NCBI GenBank assembly: GCA_023231475.1
Contig: JALJEE010001431.1
Location: 1 to 20,571, forward strand
Direction of reading: 5' to 3'
DNA: 20,571 bases
Source: Seison nebaliae
Lineage: Eukaryota > Rotifera > Pararotatoria > Seisonacea > Seisonidae
Part shown: positions 17,535 through 20,571 of the stretch, one piece after another
How positions within the stretch are numbered: position 1 is the stretch's first letter
How the letters are laid out: each line of letters starts with the position of its first letter
Notes under the pieces: generated by a model
Told to the model about the DNA's origin: nothing
Seen by the model: the letters and a program-made list of their open reading frames with translations, nothing else
Databases searched by the model: none
Made by a program: the position numbers and the translations under genes

Positions 17535-19232
17535 ATGAGTTGTTTTAATAATTTCAAATCTAGTCCAAAAAATTCGATAGATGGATCGATGTATCCATAT
17601 CTTTCATTTTATGAGAAATTGGATCAAATGAAACCAATAGAGTCGTCTGATGAATGTATGAATATTCCAGTACGATCTTCTACGACAGTTGGTGCACATT
17701 TCACAATTTCCACTTTAGTGCTCTTACAATCAGTACCTTATTTTATGTTAATGATATATGACGATCATAAGAATGATGATTGGGACAATATTCGTCGATA
17801 TTCTGAATATCTCTTAAGCTTCCCGGAATCTACAATCGACATCATACAAGGTAGTGCTGGCGAGTATTTGGTAATGGAATTATTACGATCTTACGGAGTC
17901 AATCCAGGAGATTGTAAATTAAAGACAAAAAATTTCCGAAAAAATTTCGTAGATCATTTCCTCTATCTGACTACATCAACATCCTTTCCACTCCGTAAAA
18001 GTCGTCCATTTTCATTTATGACCAGTTTATATATAGTGACGAAGAGTCCACGAGTATCTAACACTAATGTGAGAGATAAACTAATTTATGCTTATAAAAC
18101 TCGAGAGTTAAACGTTAGTCTTGTCACACATATTGACTTAATATTATCGAGAACCACATGGGATTATGAGAGATCGGAAAAATTTGAAGATAATGGAAAT
18201 TTTTTGACGATCCATCCACGTTTGAATTACTGGTCGATACAATTGAATTTCCCGATGATATCTCCTACATCTGAACTTCTCAATTATCGACCATTCTCTC
18301 CAATTATCAATACTCAGAATTGGTTGAAATATTTCAGTAGGGAGACAAAAAATAAACTTTTACTTATTGCTAGAAACTCTCCACCAAATTGGGCCTTAAT
18401 CAGTGTTGAACGTCTTCCTTTCCAGCAGAAAGAGCCACATAGACAAATACGCATAATTCATCCCACTTTCTATTTGCAGTTATATGAATTATTAAGTAAA
18501 TCGATAGTTGAGGACGAAATGCATCGTCAGCTTATCAATTTACATCTGCCTATTGGGAAAACACCAATCATCCGCAATCTTACCACACCTCTAATTGACA
18601 CGCCATTTTTCGACGAACTTCTCGAAGAAATAACAACAGATAATCAATATGACACAACCGGTTTCATTTTCGGTCATTTAACTCCTATATCAAGAATCAA
18701 TGCAAGTCAACCAGACCACCAATCATTCAGAGAAGATTTTAATAATCAAATAAATATGTGCATTGAATGGAATATGAATGAAACTTATAATTTCTTTTCT
18801 GAAATGCCCTTAGCTAAATATCGAATCAAAGCGAGGGAGAACTACGTGAAATTTAAGAGTGATATCAGAACGATGATTCGATTATTTTGCTTACACACTT
18901 TATACTATGTAAAATCTCCTGAAATTCAAACTCGAATAAAGTATCAAACAGTTGTGTTAGTACGTACATTGAACGGAAAGAATTGGTATCATATTTACAA
19001 TACCAACGTTTCTCCTATTAGTGATATTAGGGAAATGTTATATGCTTATCGCAGAGAATCATTTCTCGGAACTATGTTATCGAATCGAAAGCAGCATGCT
19101 GAGACAACGAACAAATGGAATCTAATACTGAGAAATGCCCTACCGGCCAACATCCAAATTACTACTAATAACCGACCAATGGCCCAACTACAAAAACCAA
19201 AACTTAGGAGACATAAATCATGTGATTGGTAA
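17535..19232 (+). CDS. Intronless 565-aa orphan protein
   Basis: Not recognised. A single uninterrupted frame from ATG 17535 to TAA 19230-19232, the longest here, in a region where conserved genes are split every 100-300 bp by mini-introns. No signal peptide; one hydrophobic stretch at residues about 55-75 (AHFTISTLVLLQSVPYFMLM). Later blocks alternate hydrophobic and charged (SAGEYLVMELLRSYGVNPGD, FYLQLYELLSKSIVEDEMHR, MIRLFCLHTLYYV), looking globular and helical. The C-terminus is basic and disordered (MAQLQKPKLRRHKSCDW), a possible nucleic-acid-binding tail. No catalytic motif seen. Lack of introns next to a transposon remnant could mean capture from a mobile element or virus, a retrocopy, or a lineage-specific gene; the sequence does not decide between them. 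AATAAA overlaps the stop. Confidence 0.7.
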   Translation: MSCFNNFKSSPKNSIDGSMYPYLSFYEKLDQMKPIESSDECMNIPVRSSTTVGAHFTISTLVLLQSVPYFMLMIYDDHKNDDWDNIRRYSEYLLSFPESTIDIIQGSAGEYLVMELLRSYGVNPGDCKLKTKNFRKNFVDHFLYLTTSTSFPLRKSRPFSFMTSLYIVTKSPRVSNTNVRDKLIYAYKTRELNVSLVTHIDLILSRTTWDYERSEKFEDNGNFLTIHPRLNYWSIQLNFPMISPTSELLNYRPFSPIINTQNWLKYFSRETKNKLLLIARNSPPNWALISVERLPFQQKEPHRQIRIIHPTFYLQLYELLSKSIVEDEMHRQLINLHLPIGKTPIIRNLTTPLIDTPFFDELLEEITTDNQYDTTGFIFGHLTPISRINASQPDHQSFREDFNNQINMCIEWNMNETYNFFSEMPLAKYRIKARENYVKFKSDIRTMIRLFCLHTLYYVKSPEIQTRIKYQTVVLVRTLNGKNWYHIYNTNVSPISDIREMLYAYRRESFLGTMLSNRKQHAETTNKWNLILRNALPANIQITTNNRPMAQLQKPKLRRHKSCDW

Positions 19233-19236
19233 TAAA
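19231..19236 (+). promoter_or_regulatory. AATAAA poly(A) signal overlapping the 565-aa ORF stop
   Basis: The last two bases of the TAA stop are the first two of AATAAA. Confidence 0.5.
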
Positions 19237-19705
19237 TGTTAAAATATTCATATTTTAATTGAATGATTTATGTCAATTGAACACTGTGGATGATTATTGA
19301 GATACTATTAAAATTTCAGTTAAAACTTTGTAATGTTTTTCTTTCCTATAACAAAAATATAACGAATTTGAAAATCGGTCGTCAAAATTGATTGATAATG
19401 AACAGAAATATGATAATTATAATATTTTTTTCATTATTCATGTCAAATCCCAGCGGGGTAAATTAAAAAGAAAAAAGGATAACTCTTTAAAGGAGTTGTT
19501 TAAAATAAGGTTCCTGTTCGCCAAAATTCGATCTTTGAGTGGTTCCGGAACGTAGGAACTAATGTCGAAATTTGATGACATCGATAACGCCTCCTCTAGC
19601 GAGAGCGGACAATTTGAGTAATAACGTCAGAAAAATTGGAGAGGCGACGAGAAGCCCTCACATTGTGTATACGATAGAACTGGGAAAGTTGAATTACGAA
19701 CAGAA

Positions 19706-20571
19706 TCAACTACTTTCAGATATCTCTGTACCAGGAGTATAGTATAAAGGAGTCAGTTCGCAGATCGTGAACATAAATGCTCTATTAAAAGGCTTATGAC
19801 ATCCAAGCATCATTCAAATTGTTCTATTATGTGTACGATCAAGACAGCGTAATGATTCATCGGTATTTGAGATCGAAACTGGCAATCCATAAAAATCGCA
19901 CCAATAACACCCAAACAATTTCAATTTTAATTTAAGCGAAAAAAACTTGCAACGATAATGGAATGAGTAGAACGATTTAAGGAATTTACATTTTACTCTA
20001 TCTACTAATGCTGTACTTCTTTTTTTCGAGTCAATCTGACAACCAATGAAGCACAGTTCTTTAATCACTAATTTTTCCAGATCATAGCTATTTGGAAATT
20101 TTGAGATGTTCGAGAGAATTGATGATTTACTCTCATTGCATACGATTCCTACTTCTAATAAACGGTTACTATTATTATTTATTTATTTAAAATTCCCGTC
20201 GGGATAAAGAAGAAAAAATAGAAAAAATATTTTTGTCGCCCTCGGTGTCGAATCGACACTGTCGATTACTAATCTCGGTGTTACTAATGAAATTTATAAT
20301 CGTTTTACATTACCGAACATGATTTGTGCAAATGAGAATGTCATCTGCATATGCAATGACCGCAGGAAAGATTAGGCAGCTATGAAGAAATTTTTATTTT
20401 CAAGATGAATGAAGATAATAATATTAAGACCAACAGCAAAAAGACTGTAAATCGCAAGAAAAAAGCATTTCATTCAACTGTTAAGTGTTCCGGTAATGAT
20501 GATCCGTTGATCACTACTGTTCGTAAGATTCCAGAATTGGTGACCAGAAGAGTGATACTCTCCAGAATTGA
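19706..20571 (-). pseudogene. Reverse transcriptase pseudogene of the LINE
   Basis: Recognisable RT motifs: AYADDILI (YADD codons at 20351-20340), then after the nested insertion NRLLEVGIVCNESK (motif D region), FIGCQIDSK, FLKSFYS, LRCLDRTHNRTI, and past a stop at 19816-19814 MMLGCHK, a typical LINE thumb and linker series. Damage seen: TGA at 20472-20470 with a frame change after it, TAA at 20312-20310, TGA at 19816-19814 where an Arg codon is expected (consistent with CGA to TGA), a further TGA near 19706, and the nested insertion. Not a functional gene. Confidence 0.85.
20165..20286 (-). mobile_element. Short nested insertion inside the RT, with 7-bp target-site duplication
   Basis: TAGTAAC on the minus strand (GTTACTA on plus) occurs at 20165-20171 and 20280-20286, flanking 108 bp absent from normal RTs between YADD and motif D. 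Without the 115-bp unit the RT reading frame runs on correctly from one flank to the other; with it the frame breaks (115 is not a multiple of 3). The insert ends in a pyrimidine tract, a TCCCGACGGGA hairpin (20194-20204) and a TAAA/TAA-repeat tail, so it is a 5'-truncated LINE or a SINE using the same type of 3' end. Confidence 0.7.

Larger units (their letters stand above)
19441..20571 (-). mobile_element. Decayed non-LTR (LINE) retrotransposon, 3' part
   Basis: The minus strand carries the back half of a LINE reverse transcriptase and a 3' end; the element continues past the window's right edge. Reading in element direction: an RT segment with VVINGSSLPEHLTVE (ends 20473), a frameshifted block where QG..SP.LF is expected (SLFAVGLNIII), the catalytic YADD, the following thumb-type segments, then a pyrimidine-rich tract. 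The 3' end has a small hairpin (minus-strand CCCCGCTGGGA, 19448-19458) and an AT-rich tail. Stops and frameshifts show it is inactive. The clade looks Jockey/Ingi-like by eye, not certain. No terminal target-site duplication found for this outer element. Confidence 0.85.

Overview
The window comes from a compact, AT-rich animal (metazoan) genome. The genes are spliced, with GT-AG introns. The proteins I recognise are general eukaryotic or animal ones: a mercaptopyruvate sulfurtransferase-like enzyme, IFT56/TTC26, LRRC45, an RNF126/RNF115-type E3 and an RPRD1 CTD-binding protein. There is also a eukaryotic tRNA-Asp and a decayed non-LTR retrotransposon. I rebuilt 36 introns by reading frame and homology; 35 of them are 38-60 bp. 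Two genes for cilia or centrosomes point to a ciliated animal. The small introns and short spacers would suit a miniaturised lineage such as an orthonectid, but the species is inference only.

Layout. 1-837 (+): 3' part of an MPST/TST-like sulfurtransferase. 830-1183 (-): a small two-exon PAN/apple-like gene whose stop codon overlaps the end of the sulfurtransferase gene. 1401-3602 (-): IFT56 in at least 12 exons. 4729-7185 (+): LRRC45 in 11 exons, divergent from IFT56 across about 1.1 kb. 7624-8861 (+): RNF126/115-like ligase in 6 exons. 9257-14322 (-): four genes on one strand, namely a membrane-anchored sulfotransferase-like protein, RPRD1, an intronless protein joining an N-terminal RING to a C-terminal UBR-box-like zinc cluster, and a two-exon protein with probable membrane segments. 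14323-17534: mostly non-coding, with a GC-rich, hairpin-rich segment (about 15990-16225) and tRNA-Asp(GTC). 17535-19232 (+): an intronless 565-aa orphan ORF. 19441-20571 (-): remains of a non-LTR retrotransposon (YADD reverse transcriptase) broken by a smaller nested insertion with a 7-bp target-site duplication.

How the genes relate. IFT56 (intraflagellar transport) and LRRC45 (centrosome/basal body) are a head-to-head ciliary pair. RNF126/115-like and the RING-UBR protein are separate ubiquitin-ligase genes. RPRD1 acts on RNA polymerase II. No operon or polycistronic unit is evident. The items most worth follow-up are the RING-UBR architecture, the structured RNA candidate at 15990-16225, the 565-aa orphan, and the mini-intron and stop/AATAAA-overlap economy of the genome.
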